Part shown: positions 45,579 to 54,195 of the stretch, one piece after another | Position numbering within the stretch: the first letter of the stretch is position 1 | Layout: every line of letters starts with the position of its first letter | Assembly (NCBI GenBank): GCA_000431775.1 | Contig: FR888227.1 | Location: forward strand, 71,104-135,103 | Source of the DNA: Clostridium sp. CAG:413 | Lineage (GTDB): Bacteria > Bacillota > Clostridia > Oscillospirales > Acutalibacteraceae | DNA length: 64,000 nucleotides | Direction: 5' to 3' | Position numbers and translations under genes: made by a program | The notes under the pieces: model-generated | The model's input: only the letters and a program-made list of their open reading frames with translations | Databases searched by the model: none | What the model was told of the DNA's origin: nothing

Positions 45579-46553
45579 TTATTCATTAATAAGATTCACT
45601 TTATCCTCTCCGCCCCTGCCGTGGTTATAGAGATTCCTGTTGTCGAGCGCCCACTGGCGAGGCGTGAACTGACCCGCTTCAACGGCGGAAACGGCGTGAT
45701 TCATCTCATAGAGCCTTGCGTCAAGCAAGTCAAGCTCCGAGAGCAGCTCCGCTTCGATAAACATCGGCAGCTTTGCCGCGCCGAATTCCGGTGAGCCGTG
45801 GTGAGAGATGAGCATATGCTCAACGAGGGTCAGGGTCTTGTCGCTGATGCCGTTCGCCCTGCCGATGCGGTCGACTATGACCGTGCCCATTACGAGGTGG
45901 CCGAGCAGGTTGCCCTTGACGGTGTAATCGCTTGCGATGCCCGTCTCGGCGACCTCAAGCTCCTCGATCTTGGCAATGTCATGCAGTATCGCGCCGGAGG
46001 CGAGCAAGTCGAAATTCACGAAGCCGTAGATGCCGCAGACTGCCTGAGCGAGCCTGAGGATCGACAGAGTATGCATGAGCAGACCGCCCCTGACGGCGTG
46101 ATGCAGATTCTTGGCGGCGGGCCAATACAGCAGCCTGTCGCGGTATTCGCCTATGACGCTGAAAACGAGAGTCTGAAGCTCGCCGTCCTCAAAATCGGCC
46201 ACGATGCGCTCGATCTCGGCAAGCATATCCTCGCCCGAGAAGCAGGCGGAGGGCACATAGTCCTCGATCCTCGCGTTATCCTGCGGCAGCACCTTGCGTA
46301 TGCGCTCCACGCGGAACTGGGTGGTGTCGTTAAACGGCACATAGCTGCCGCGCACCTTGACAAAATCAAATTTGGCAAAGGCGGTTGACGGCGTTTCTTT
46401 ATAATCCCAGAGCTTTGCGCCTATCTCGCCGCTGTTATCGGCAAGCACGAGATCGAGGTAGGGTATGCCCTTGGCGGTCAGCTTCTTATCGACTGATTTT
46501 ATCAGGCAGAAGCCCTCATAGGCTGCGCCCGTGCCTATCTGAACGAAATTCAT
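45579..46553 (-). CDS. yhaM: 3'-5' exoribonuclease YhaM family (OB-fold + HD domain)
   Basis: A 324-residue protein from the ATG at 46553 (AAGGGGAG site); an upstream ATG at 46580 is near the promoter and rejected. An N-terminal OB-fold (about 15-90) precedes an HD phosphohydrolase domain with H161 in GGLLMHTL, the HD pair at 191-192 in GAILHDIAK, and HLVMGTVIVD further on. YhaM is a Mn-dependent 3'-5' exonuclease acting on RNA and ssDNA. It is the first gene of the yhaM...hydrolase operon. Confidence 0.92.
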   Translation of the reverse strand: MNFVQIGTGAAYEGFCLIKSVDKKLTAKGIPYLDLVLADNSGEIGAKLWDYKETPSTAFAKFDFVKVRGSYVPFNDTTQFRVERIRKVLPQDNARIEDYVPSACFSGEDMLAEIERIVADFEDGELQTLVFSVIGEYRDRLLYWPAAKNLHHAVRGGLLMHTLSILRLAQAVCGIYGFVNFDLLASGAILHDIAKIEELEVAETGIASDYTVKGNLLGHLVMGTVIVDRIGRANGISDKTLTLVEHMLISHHGSPEFGAAKLPMFIEAELLSELDLLDARLYEMNHAVSAVEAGQFTPRQWALDNRNLYNHGRGGEDKVNLINE

Positions 46554-46586
46554 GGAAACTCCCCTTTGAGGTTTTATCATTTATTA

Positions 46587-46615
46587 ATTGTAACATATAA
46601 GTGTTTAAAATACAA
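46587..46615 (-). promoter_or_regulatory. yhaM operon promoter
   Basis: Minus-strand TTGTAT (46610-46615) and TACAAT (46587-46592) with a 17-base spacer, 34 bases before the yhaM start. Confidence 0.65.
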
Positions 46616-46648
46616 ACTATAATTTCACATATCTCACACTTTTTTAGC

Positions 46649-46676
46649 TTGACAAATCGCACGGCGGGAGTATAAT
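46649..46676 (+). promoter_or_regulatory. Promoter of the FMN-riboswitch/ribU transcript
   Basis: Perfect TTGACA (46649-46654) and TATAAT (46671-46676) with a 16-base spacer. Predicted transcription start is near 46683, a few bases before the riboswitch. Confidence 0.85.
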
Positions 46677-46691
46677 GATATTACAATATTA

Positions 46692-46823
46692 TTCTCGGGG
46701 CGGGGTGAGAATCCCCACCGGTGGTAAAGTCCACGACTCGGGCGTAAATGCCCGACTGATGCGGTGAAACTCCGCAACCGACGGTAACGCGCTTTTAGGC
46801 GTGAAGTCCGGATGAGAGAGAAT
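46692..46823 (+). ncRNA. FMN riboswitch (RFN element)
   Basis: The full six-stem consensus is readable: TTCTCGGGGCGGGGTGAGAA opening, CCCCACCGGTGGTAAAGTCC, CGACTCGGGCG...CGCCCGA-type stem, TGATGCGGTGAAACTCCGCA, ACCGACGGTAACGC, and GTGAAGTCCGGATGAGAGAGAA closing. It binds flavin mononucleotide and represses the gene behind it. A terminator follows, so control is by premature transcription termination. Confidence 0.97.
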
Positions 46824-46840
46824 GCCGAAAAAGCGTTTCG

Positions 46841-46877
46841 CCCCTCCGCGTTTGCGGGGGGGATTTTGTTTTTTCGC
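46841..46877 (+). terminator. ribU: FMN-riboswitch expression-platform terminator
   Basis: CCCCTCCGC and GCGGGGGGG (with G-U pairs) make a stem over GTTT, followed by ATTTTGTTTTTT. It lies between the aptamer and ribU and should form when FMN is bound. Confidence 0.85.
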
Positions 46878-46912
46878 TCTCTAAGCAACCTCCGAATTAA
46901 GGAGAGATAATC

Positions 46913-47467
46913 ATGCAAAACAAAAAAATCATACGCCTTGCAATAGCGGCGATGCTCACGGCGCTGTCCGTCGTCTCGCTCTACGCTATCCGCCTGCCTT
47001 TGATACCCTCTGCGCCGTTCCTCGAATACGACGCCGCGGATATTCCCGTGCTGATAGGCTCGATGCTGCTCGGTCCACGCATGGGGCTGCTGATGCTGCT
47101 TGCCGTGTGCGCCATCCAGACCTTCACAGTCAGCGCCGCAAGCGGCTGGATAGGCTTTGTGATGCACCTTGCGGCCTCGGGCGTGCTGGTGCTCATAGCG
47201 TCGATGATTTACAAGAAAAAACCGAGCTTCAAGCGGCTGATAGTCGGCCTTGTGCTCGGCTCGCTCGCCATGACGGCGGTCATGGTGCCGCTGAACATAG
47301 TATTCACGGGCATATTTCTCGGCCAGGGCGCAAAGGCGGTGGCGGAGCTGCTGATACCCGCAATAATCCCCTTTAACCTGCTAAAGGCCTGTATCAATTC
47401 CGCGGCAACGGTCGCGATATTCGCCCCGACGGCAAAGATACTCAAAAGATACACCGACGGGCTGTAA
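46913..47467 (+). CDS. ribU: ECF transporter S component for riboflavin
   Basis: A 184-residue membrane protein with about six helices, of the RibU family, the substrate-binding subunit that works with the shared EcfA/A'/T module to import riboflavin. Family residues: SLYAIRLPLIPSAPFLEYDAADIPVLIGSMLLG near 22-54 and ILKACINSAA-type end (LLKACINSAATVAIF). The upstream FMN riboswitch directly confirms a flavin substrate. Ecf genes are not in the window. Its ATG follows an AAGGAGA site. Confidence 0.95.
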   Translation: MQNKKIIRLAIAAMLTALSVVSLYAIRLPLIPSAPFLEYDAADIPVLIGSMLLGPRMGLLMLLAVCAIQTFTVSAASGWIGFVMHLAASGVLVLIASMIYKKKPSFKRLIVGLVLGSLAMTAVMVPLNIVFTGIFLGQGAKAVAELLIPAIIPFNLLKACINSAATVAIFAPTAKILKRYTDGL

Positions 47468-47529
47468 TTATTCATCATCCCGACGCAAACGGCATAAACT
47501 TCTATTGTAAAGACAATGGAGGGATGCCA

Positions 47530-47799
47530 ATGAACTGCTGCATAACCGAGCTGAGATGCAAGGAGGTTATCAACAAGGCGAACGGCTGCCGCATAGGGCT
47601 TGTGAGCGATATCGAGGTGGATTCCTGCTGCGGCCGCGTGGTGGCGATAATCGTCTACGGCAGACCGAGATATTTCGGTATCTGCGGCAGACGTGAACGC
47701 ATAAGGATATGTTGGGAGGATATCGACGTTATCGGCGAGGATACCATCCTCGTGTGCAAGGTGCCGCCCTGTGACAAGCCGAGGAGAAAAAGAACATAG
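47530..47799 (+). CDS. YlmC/YmxH family sporulation protein
   Basis: An 89-residue PRC-barrel-like protein of the YlmC/YmxH family, associated with sporulation in Firmicutes. It has the family phrases CCITELRCKEVINKANGCRIG and EVDSCCGRVVAIIVYGRPRYFG. The ATG at 47530 has GGAGGG 6 bases upstream; an ATG at 47524 overlaps that site. Unusually Cys-rich (about 8 Cys). The 62-base gap after ribU contains no clear promoter. A terminator follows. Confidence 0.88.
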   Translation: MNCCITELRCKEVINKANGCRIGLVSDIEVDSCCGRVVAIIVYGRPRYFGICGRRERIRICWEDIDVIGEDTILVCKVPPCDKPRRKRT

Positions 47800-47803
47800 C
47801 AAA

Positions 47804-47870
47804 AGGCACGTCCATAAGGGCGGCTCATCTTTATCTGAGTCCGTCCAGCGGGCGTGCCTGTTTTTTATTT
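47804..47870 (+). terminator. Terminator of ylmC
   Basis: AGGCACG (47804-47810) pairs with CGTGCCT (47853-47859), with an inner GGCTCA/TGAGTC stem, followed by GTTTTTTATTTT. It overlaps the last bases of the convergent nitrilase gene. Confidence 0.8.
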
Positions 47871-48746
47871 TCTGCGATCATCCCTGACAAACGGCGGCGA
47901 TATCTCGGTCGAGGTCAGCAGGGAATATTTTTTCGGGCGGCGGTAGGCGTTGCCGTGCACCTCGCTCTCGCGGTAGCGGCGCAGCATATCGAGGTCAAGC
48001 TCGGCGACAAATATCCCCTCGCCCCCGTCCGCCTGCAAAATGCAGGTGTCTCTTGAGCCTTCAAGCTCCGGCAGATAAGCAACGCCGTCGAATACGCTTG
48101 AGCCGCCGTTGCAGTCCGTGCCGTCCTCTGGGTAATTGCAGGTGGCGACGGCAAGCATATTCTCATACGCCCTACCCCGAAGCTGCGAGAGGCGGTTTAT
48201 CTCCATAGGGCAGGCATTCGGCACGAGGATAAGCTCCGCGCCCTTGAGCATAAGTATCCTTGCGCTCTCCGGGAACTCCCTATCGTAGCATATCATTGCG
48301 CCGACCTTGACCGCTCCGCAGGCGGTATCAATCTCCGTGACATAGAAATCCTCGCCCGGGGTAAGGTGTCGCTCGATGTCGAAGTCACAGGTGTGCACCT
48401 TGGCGTAGGTCAGCTTCCGCTCGCCGCGTCGGTCAAAGAGCACAAGGGTATTGCGGCAGCCGCCGTTGTATTTCTCAAGCAGAGTAACGCCTATAGCCAT
48501 ATCAAGCTCCGCCGCGAGAGCGCCGTAGGCGGCGACGAATTCACCGTCGGCAGGTATCGCTTCGCCCGACCATTTCTCAAACCCTCTGCCGAATATGCCG
48601 TAGCCGTTGCTCCACATCTCGGGAAAAAGGGCGATATCCGCGCCCATCTCCTTTGCTTTGCGGCAGCATTCAAGCCCCTTGACAAGATTCGCCTCGGTGC
48701 CGCCGCAGGGCGATATCTGGAGCAGCGCTATTCTCAGAATACTCAT
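47865..48746 (-). CDS. Carbon-nitrogen hydrolase (nitrilase superfamily)
   Basis: A 293-residue enzyme with the Glu-Lys-Cys triad of the family: E43 in FPEMW, K116 in YAKVHTCD and C153 in MICYDREFPE. It hydrolyses a C-N bond of an amide such as an omega-amidic acid or N-carbamoyl compound; the substrate is not given by sequence. No partner gene is in line: upstream is the aldolase terminator, downstream a convergent terminator, so it is probably monocistronic. Confidence 0.93.
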   Translation of the reverse strand: MSILRIALLQISPCGGTEANLVKGLECCRKAKEMGADIALFPEMWSNGYGIFGRGFEKWSGEAIPADGEFVAAYGALAAELDMAIGVTLLEKYNGGCRNTLVLFDRRGERKLTYAKVHTCDFDIERHLTPGEDFYVTEIDTACGAVKVGAMICYDREFPESARILMLKGAELILVPNACPMEINRLSQLRGRAYENMLAVATCNYPEDGTDCNGGSSVFDGVAYLPELEGSRDTCILQADGGEGIFVAELDLDMLRRYRESEVHGNAYRRPKKYSLLTSTEISPPFVRDDRRK

Positions 48747-48757
48747 AAATTCTCCCG

Positions 48758-48790
48758 TAAAAAAGTCGATCGTTTGCTTTGCAAGCGACC
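48758..48790 (-). terminator. Terminator of fba
   Basis: On the minus strand GGTCGCTTGC and GCAAACGATC pair (one mismatch, one G-U) over AAA, followed by GACTTTTTTAC. It also fills the space ahead of the nitrilase start. Confidence 0.75.
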
Positions 48791-48814
48791 GGCTCTTAAT
48801 TATGATATTAGATC

Positions 48815-49750
48815 TTATGCCTTGCCGGCGCAGCCGAGGACCTCAAGGATCTTATGCTCGACCATGCCTTCGATAGCTGCACGGGCGGGGGCAAGATACT
48901 GTCTGGGGTCGAAGTGCGACGGATTCTCAGCCATATACTTTCTGATAGCTGCGGTCATTGCAAGACGAAGGTCGGAGTCGATGTTGATCTTGCAGACTGC
49001 GTGCTCGGCTGCCTTGCGGAGCTCGCTCTCGGGGATACCGATAGCGTTATCCATCTTGCCGCCGTACTTGTTGATCTCCTCAACGAACTCGGGGATGACG
49101 GAGGAAGCGCCGTGAAGGACGATGGGGAATCCGGGGAGCTTCTTCTCGACTTCCTCAAGGATGTCGATGCGGAGCTTGGGATCCTGACCGGGCTTAAACT
49201 TATATGCGCCGTGGCTGGTGCCGATAGCGATAGCAAGGGAGTCAACGCCGGTGCGGCCGACGAAATCGCAGACTTCCTCGGGCTTGGTGTAAGAGGAATC
49301 CTCGTCGGAGACCTTAACGTCATCCTCGATGCCGGCAAGTCTGCCGAGCTCGCCCTCGACTACAACGCCGTGATCGTGAGCGTAGTCAACGACCTTCTTG
49401 GTGAGAGCGACGTTCTCTTCATAAGGAAGATGTGAGCCGTCGATCATAACGGAGGTGAAGCCGCCGTCGATGCAAGCCTTGCAGGTCTCGAAATCGGGGC
49501 CATGGTCAAGGTGAAGGACGATGGGCAGGCCGGAAGTCTCAACAGCTGCCTCAACGAGCTTTACAAGGTAGGTGTGGTTCGCATAGGCTCTTGCGCCCTT
49601 GGAAACCTGAAGGATCAGGGGAGCGTTGAGCTTGGTGCCCGCCTGAACGATACCCTGAATTATCTCCATGTTGTTTACGTTGAAAGCGCCTACGGCGTAG
49701 CCGCCCTTATAGGCATCCTCAAACATCTTCTTGCTTGTTACTAATGGCAT
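48815..49750 (-). CDS. fba: Class II fructose-1,6-bisphosphate aldolase
   Basis: A 311-residue zinc aldolase of glycolysis/gluconeogenesis. Start at 49750 (TAGGAG site), giving MPLVTSKKMFEDAYKGGYAVGAFN; the upstream in-frame ATG at 49855 lies in the neighbouring gene and beyond the promoter. Metal and substrate blocks: LHLDHGPDFETC near 78-89, IDGSHLPYEENV near 103, IAIGTSHGAYK near 175-185 and VLHGASSV near 207. It has its own strong promoter and terminator, fitting high expression. Confidence 0.97.
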   Translation of the reverse strand: MPLVTSKKMFEDAYKGGYAVGAFNVNNMEIIQGIVQAGTKLNAPLILQVSKGARAYANHTYLVKLVEAAVETSGLPIVLHLDHGPDFETCKACIDGGFTSVMIDGSHLPYEENVALTKKVVDYAHDHGVVVEGELGRLAGIEDDVKVSDEDSSYTKPEEVCDFVGRTGVDSLAIAIGTSHGAYKFKPGQDPKLRIDILEEVEKKLPGFPIVLHGASSVIPEFVEEINKYGGKMDNAIGIPESELRKAAEHAVCKINIDSDLRLAMTAAIRKYMAENPSHFDPRQYLAPARAAIEGMVEHKILEVLGCAGKA

Positions 49751-49790
49751 ATTATCACTCCTATAGTGTATTTGATAATTTATCGTATAT

Positions 49791-49818
49791 ATTATACCAA
49801 ATTTTCGGCGTTTGTCAA
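49791..49818 (-). promoter_or_regulatory. fba promoter
   Basis: Minus-strand perfect TTGACA (49813-49818) and perfect TATAAT (49791-49796), 16-base spacer, about 41 bases upstream of the start codon. It sits right against the 3' end of the preceding phosphoesterase gene. Confidence 0.85.
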
Positions 49819-49829
49819 TCACCGCAGCC

Positions 49830-51029
49830 TTATATCGACTGAATTTGATAGACAAGATTTTTGAAAAGGTTGACTATCGTCATATAAACCTTTGCGGCGG
49901 GCGTGCCTATCACGCTGTAGGGGGCGTCCTCCTGCTTAGTGATGCTGACGTCGCCGCGCTTGACCGAGCCGTTGTAGACATAAAGCTCGTTGCCGTAATT
50001 CTTTATATCATCCTCATGCAGAGTGATGACCCTGTAGCCGTAGGGGCCGTATTTGGCGAACTGGCAGCCGTAGGTGAAGCCCAGCTCAATGCCGTCGACA
50101 ATGCCCGAATAGCCCTCGTTGTGCCAGTGGCCGAAGAAAGCGGCGATAACGTCACCCTGCTCCTTCCACGCGCTGAATTCGTCGCTCGTTTCACCGGGCT
50201 TGACCGCCCCGATATTGTAGCCGTGAGCAACATTTTGGTTGAGACGGTAGCATTCGCCGTCCTTTATTATCGCGCCCTCGTCATAGATATGGCATTTCTC
50301 AAAGAGATTACCGATATCCGAGGTGTTGATGTGCTGGAACGCCATTGCAGGCACAGGCTCGCCGCCGTTCGCGGCCGCGAGCTCGGCGCTCCTTGACTTA
50401 TACCACGCTATCTGCTCCTCGTTGACGGAGTTCCTGCCCGAATCCATGAGCCAAAGGTTGAATGCGATCTTGCCGTCGCTGCCTTTTATCTCAAGATTAT
50501 AGTCTATCCTGCCCGATTCGTCTGGGCTGTCGTCCCTCACAAGGCAGTGCTCATATTGAGCGTAGATATCGAGCCAATCTTCGTTGGATATACCGGCCTT
50601 ATAGTCGTTGTTGCCCTGTGTAACGGCATAGGGGATGCCCGCCTCCTCGATTATCGAGAAAACGTTATCGACTGCGACCTTTACATTGTCGAGCGTCTCG
50701 TCATAGACCAGATCGCCGTGGATATCCTCGACCTTGACGCCCTCCTTGCCGTTCTGACCGTCAACGCCGAAGTCGCCGAGCCGCCAATCCTCAACGATAT
50801 CGCCCGTGATGACAATAAGGTCGGGGTCGGTATTCTCAATGGCGAGGCGAACGAAATTCAGCATATCGTAGGCGGGGTAGCGGTCGTCCTGCATATCGCT
50901 GATGTGCAGGATGGTGAAATCGCCGTCCGCCGAGAATTTAAGCTCGCCCGCCTCCCCTGCCGAGGCAAAGACGGCAAACGAAAGCAGCATTGCGGCAGCG
51001 AGGGTAACGCTTAAAATTTTCTTTATCAT
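49830..51029 (-). CDS. Secreted metallophosphoesterase
   Basis: A 399-residue protein from the ATG at 51029 (CGGAGAAAT site). A signal peptide (about 1-24, ending FASA) is followed by a calcineurin-like phosphoesterase domain: ISDMQD, VITGDIVEDW, GNNDY and AFFGHWHNEGY. The first motif has Gln in place of the canonical His. No anchor at the C-terminus, so it is exported. It is the last gene of the ABC exporter - DUF1854 - darA operon (19 bases after darA). The substrate may be a nucleotide, phospholipid or phosphosugar; unknown. Confidence 0.87.
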   Translation of the reverse strand: MIKKILSVTLAAAMLLSFAVFASAGEAGELKFSADGDFTILHISDMQDDRYPAYDMLNFVRLAIENTDPDLIVITGDIVEDWRLGDFGVDGQNGKEGVKVEDIHGDLVYDETLDNVKVAVDNVFSIIEEAGIPYAVTQGNNDYKAGISNEDWLDIYAQYEHCLVRDDSPDESGRIDYNLEIKGSDGKIAFNLWLMDSGRNSVNEEQIAWYKSRSAELAAANGGEPVPAMAFQHINTSDIGNLFEKCHIYDEGAIIKDGECYRLNQNVAHGYNIGAVKPGETSDEFSAWKEQGDVIAAFFGHWHNEGYSGIVDGIELGFTYGCQFAKYGPYGYRVITLHEDDIKNYGNELYVYNGSVKRGDVSITKQEDAPYSVIGTPAAKVYMTIVNLFKNLVYQIQSI

Positions 51030-51048
51030 ATTATTTCTCCGTTGATCA

Positions 51049-51375
51049 TCAATATTTATCCATGCTCTCAACATCGAGCACAAATACTGTAGCGCCGCCG
51101 ACGGTCACTTCCTCCTCAAGGCTGCCGTTCTGAAGCCCTCTGCCGAAGGAATCGGTGGTCATGGCGACCTTGCTCCTGGTCCTCGAATGCTCGTGGATTA
51201 TCTCCTTGGCTCTGGCGACTCTGTCGTCCTCGGCGCCGATGAGCAGGGTGGTGTTGCCTATCATCAGGAAGCCGCCCGTGGTGGAGAGCTTGGTGACGCT
51301 GAATTTCTCTTTGGTCAGCGTTGCGGAGACTACTGCGCTGTCGTCGTTATTGACGATCGCAAGGATCAATTTCAT
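51049..51375 (-). CDS. darA: Cyclic-di-AMP receptor (DarA/PstA family)
   Basis: A 108-residue PII-like protein. MKLILAIVNNDDSAVVSATL, KLSTTGGFLMIGNTTLLIGAED and the GGATVFVLDVE end match the cyclic-di-AMP-binding DarA/PstA family, with the T-loop and B-loop nucleotide contacts (TTGGFL, GNTT). Target proteins of DarA are not known. In Bacillus the gene is near tmk and holB; here it sits in a transporter operon between DUF1854 (22 bases) and a secreted phosphoesterase. The longer in-frame start at 51504 overlaps DUF1854 and is rejected. Confidence 0.92.
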   Translation of the reverse strand: MKLILAIVNNDDSAVVSATLTKEKFSVTKLSTTGGFLMIGNTTLLIGAEDDRVARAKEIIHEHSRTRSKVAMTTDSFGRGLQNGSLEEEVTVGGATVFVLDVESMDKY

Positions 51376-51397
51376 ATTATCAATTCCTTTCTGCAAA

Positions 51398-51886
51398 TCA
51401 CATATTCGGCAAAATGAGCTTTTGGCTGCGCTTGTCAAGGTCATAGATATTGGGTATCTCGTAGCGGTTATCGTTGCTGTCCTTGACAAGTATGCGCTTG
51501 TCATAAAACATCTTGAGCGAGCGGATATGGTTGACTATCTCGAAGGTGAATTCACCTCGGTCGGTCTCCACAGTCCAGAGCCATATGCAATGCTTCTCGC
51601 TGAATGTTATGAGCCGCTTTATCTTGGGTATGCGGTAGTATTCCTCGAGGCAGCCTTGCAGCAGCTCACGCTGATGAGGCTCCATATTGTCAAGGCGGCG
51701 CAGGATGAACTGCTCCTCGCCCTCGGAGTCGAGGAAAGTGATATAATCGTTAAGACCGCTGACGGGGAAAAGGCGCCTCGGCTCAAGGTCGCTGAGCTTC
51801 TGCCCCGTGTAGAATTCCACATCGCAGAATATCTTATCCTTGACGGTCAGGCGTATCTCATTGCCGTCGATAAAATTCCTTGCCAT
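51398..51886 (-). CDS. DUF1854 family protein
   Basis: A 162-residue protein matching DUF1854, a domain seen at the C-terminus of or beside certain ABC transporters, sometimes described in cyanophycin-linked loci. Characteristic piece: LDSEGEEQFILRRLDNMEPHQRELL near 52-76, and WLWTVETDRGEFTFEIVNHI near 107. No membrane segment. Placed 13 bases behind an ABC exporter gene, it is probably the cytoplasmic accessory (ligand-binding or regulatory) part of that transporter, encoded separately. Confidence 0.85.
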   Translation of the reverse strand: MARNFIDGNEIRLTVKDKIFCDVEFYTGQKLSDLEPRRLFPVSGLNDYITFLDSEGEEQFILRRLDNMEPHQRELLQGCLEEYYRIPKIKRLITFSEKHCIWLWTVETDRGEFTFEIVNHIRSLKMFYDKRILVKDSNDNRYEIPNIYDLDKRSQKLILPNM

Positions 51887-51899
51887 TCAAGCGCCCCCC

Positions 51900-54158
51900 T
51901 TATTCAAAATTCTCGGCGGCTCTCTCGGCCTCCGCCTGCTCGCTCATCGACTGTATCTTGATGAGCTTGTAATACTTGCCCTTGAGAGCCATCAGCTCGT
52001 CGGGCGAGCCGAATTCGATGATATTGCCCTTATCGACGACGATTATCTTATTCGCCTTACGCAATGTCGAGAGCCTGTGGGCTATCATAAGCGTCGTCCT
52101 GCCCCTGATAAGGCGGTCGATGGCATCCTGAATGAGCTTCTCGGTCTCGGAGTCCACCGCCGAGGTAGCTTCGTCGAATATAAGTATGCCGGGATTCTTG
52201 AGCACCGCGCGGGCGATCGAAAGCCTCTGTTTCTCGCCGCCCGAGAGACCAACTCCCCGCTCGCCGAGCATGGTATCGTATGCGTCGGGCAGGCGTGAGA
52301 TGAAGCCGTGGGCGTTTGCGATGTCTGCGGCGTTGATTATCTGCTCGGGGTGCGCCCCGGGCACGGAATAGGCTATATTGTTGAATATCGTATCGTGGAA
52401 CATCATCGGCTCCTGCTGGACATAGCCTATCTGCGAGCGGTAATACGCCATGTCTATGTCACGGATATCCACGCCGTCCACGAGTATATCGCCGTCATAA
52501 TCGTCATAGAAGCGCATGAGCAGATTGATGAGGGTCGATTTGCCCGAGCCTGTGGTGCCGACTATGCCGACCACGTCGCCCGGCTCAATGACAAAGTTTA
52601 TGTCGTTGAGCACCTTCTTTGAGCGGTCGAACGAGAAATTGACGTTTCTGAATTCAATGCGCCCGTCTATATTCTCAAGCTCCTTGCCCGCGCCGAAATC
52701 ATGCTCCGGCTCGGCGTTGACTATCTCCATGACCTTCTCCGCAGAGGCAATGGCGCTCTGATAGGAGTCGTTGAGGTTTGCGAAGAAATTGACGGGGTTA
52801 TAGAACATACTTGTGTATGAAATAAAGGATACGAGCACACCGAGCGAGAGCTTGTCGGGGGCCTTGATGACCATCTCGCCGCCGACGAGCCAAATAATGA
52901 CCGACCCGCAGGTGATGAGGAAGGTTATCGCCGCGGGGAATATCGCCGAGACCTTGGCGGCGCGCTTATCCTCATGCATCCAGTCGTCGATGTGCCTGCC
53001 GAATCTGTCTATCGTTTTCTTCTCGCGCGAGAAGGATTTGACTATCCTTATGCCCGGTATCGTATCGGAGAGGATGCTCGATATCGCAACTCCCCTGCGC
53101 CACAGGCGGCGGTACATCGGGCCTATCTTCTTGCCGAAGAATCGGCTGCAAAACACCACTACGGGCACGGGCACGAGTGAGAGCAGAGTCAGCTTCCAAT
53201 TCATCGACATCATTATCACGATAATGCCGACCATCATAAAGAGCTGCACCACGGCCTCCTGAGTTATGCGGAGCATGAACTGCTGGAGCACCTGGGTATC
53301 GGAATTGACCCTGTTTATGACCGAGCCGGTGGAGGTCTTGTCATAGAACTTCATCGGCAGATACTGCGCCTTGGCGTATATATCCTTTTTGAGATCGGCA
53401 ATAATGCCGTCGCCCGCCACTCGCAGCATATACGAGCGCACCGCGCCTATGGCGTATTGGGCGAAATAAACGCCGAGCAGCCCCGCAATGACGATAAAGA
53501 GCATCCTGATGTCGCCGTTCGGTATGACCTTGTCGACCATGAGGCTTGTGACATAAGGCGGCACGAGCGCCGCGGCGGTAGTGACTATCGAGAGAAAGAT
53601 GCAGAATATCAGCTTGCCGAAATACGGGCGGATATAGTGCATCATCGACGACAGGAGCTTGCTCTTGCCGCTGCAATTGAGGCATTCCGCACCGGGATAG
53701 GCGAGCTTCCTGCCGCACCTCGGGCAAAACGAGCGCAGGTTGCGATAGACCGCTTCAACGGCGGCAAATCGGCTCTCGACGCTCTCGCCCGCTTTAACTT
53801 TTGTGACGAAATCAGCCGCAGCGTCGCAGATATCGGCGCAGGCAAAGGTAAAGCGCAGGATATCCATCGTTGAGCCGCCGACGGTCTTGACTTTAAGCAC
53901 GGCGTTACCGTACATACGCTTAACGGTTATCTCGTCTATGCTTGCGAAGTCGAGGCTGATGCAATCGCCCGCAATACCGCCGCCGACGGCGACGATCTTA
54001 TCCGCAGAGACATAGACTGCCCCCGACCCGTAATCGCTGTTGATATCGAGGTCGGAAACGACGGCAAAGAGCGGCTGAGAATCCTCAAATTGTTTCTCCG
54101 CAAGCGAAGATATCTCGGCCGGGGCGGGTCTGTTGATAAGCAGGTTATCGGGAAGCAT
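51900..54158 (-). CDS. ABC exporter (fused permease-ATPase) with N-terminal sensor-like domain and zinc ribbon
   Basis: A 752-residue half-transporter. Residues 1-140 form a soluble beta-rich, PH-like region; a zinc ribbon follows with C145, C148, C159 and C162 (CPRCG...CLNC). Then come six transmembrane helices (about 175-480) and an ATPase domain with Walker A GTTGSGKST near 535, LSGGEKQRLS and ILIFDEATSAVD. The start at 54158 (AAGGGGGAG) is fixed by the promoter, whose -10 box covers the only earlier ATG. First gene of the ABC-DUF1854-darA-phosphoesterase operon. The exported molecule is unknown; lipid, peptide and nucleotide-derived candidates remain open. Confidence 0.9.
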   Translation of the reverse strand: MLPDNLLINRPAPAEISSLAEKQFEDSQPLFAVVSDLDINSDYGSGAVYVSADKIVAVGGGIAGDCISLDFASIDEITVKRMYGNAVLKVKTVGGSTMDILRFTFACADICDAAADFVTKVKAGESVESRFAAVEAVYRNLRSFCPRCGRKLAYPGAECLNCSGKSKLLSSMMHYIRPYFGKLIFCIFLSIVTTAAALVPPYVTSLMVDKVIPNGDIRMLFIVIAGLLGVYFAQYAIGAVRSYMLRVAGDGIIADLKKDIYAKAQYLPMKFYDKTSTGSVINRVNSDTQVLQQFMLRITQEAVVQLFMMVGIIVIMMSMNWKLTLLSLVPVPVVVFCSRFFGKKIGPMYRRLWRRGVAISSILSDTIPGIRIVKSFSREKKTIDRFGRHIDDWMHEDKRAAKVSAIFPAAITFLITCGSVIIWLVGGEMVIKAPDKLSLGVLVSFISYTSMFYNPVNFFANLNDSYQSAIASAEKVMEIVNAEPEHDFGAGKELENIDGRIEFRNVNFSFDRSKKVLNDINFVIEPGDVVGIVGTTGSGKSTLINLLMRFYDDYDGDILVDGVDIRDIDMAYYRSQIGYVQQEPMMFHDTIFNNIAYSVPGAHPEQIINAADIANAHGFISRLPDAYDTMLGERGVGLSGGEKQRLSIARAVLKNPGILIFDEATSAVDSETEKLIQDAIDRLIRGRTTLMIAHRLSTLRKANKIIVVDKGNIIEFGSPDELMALKGKYYKLIKIQSMSEQAEAERAAENFE

Positions 54159-54195
54159 ATCGGCTCTCCCCCTTTTCACTCCGAATTTCGAGTGC

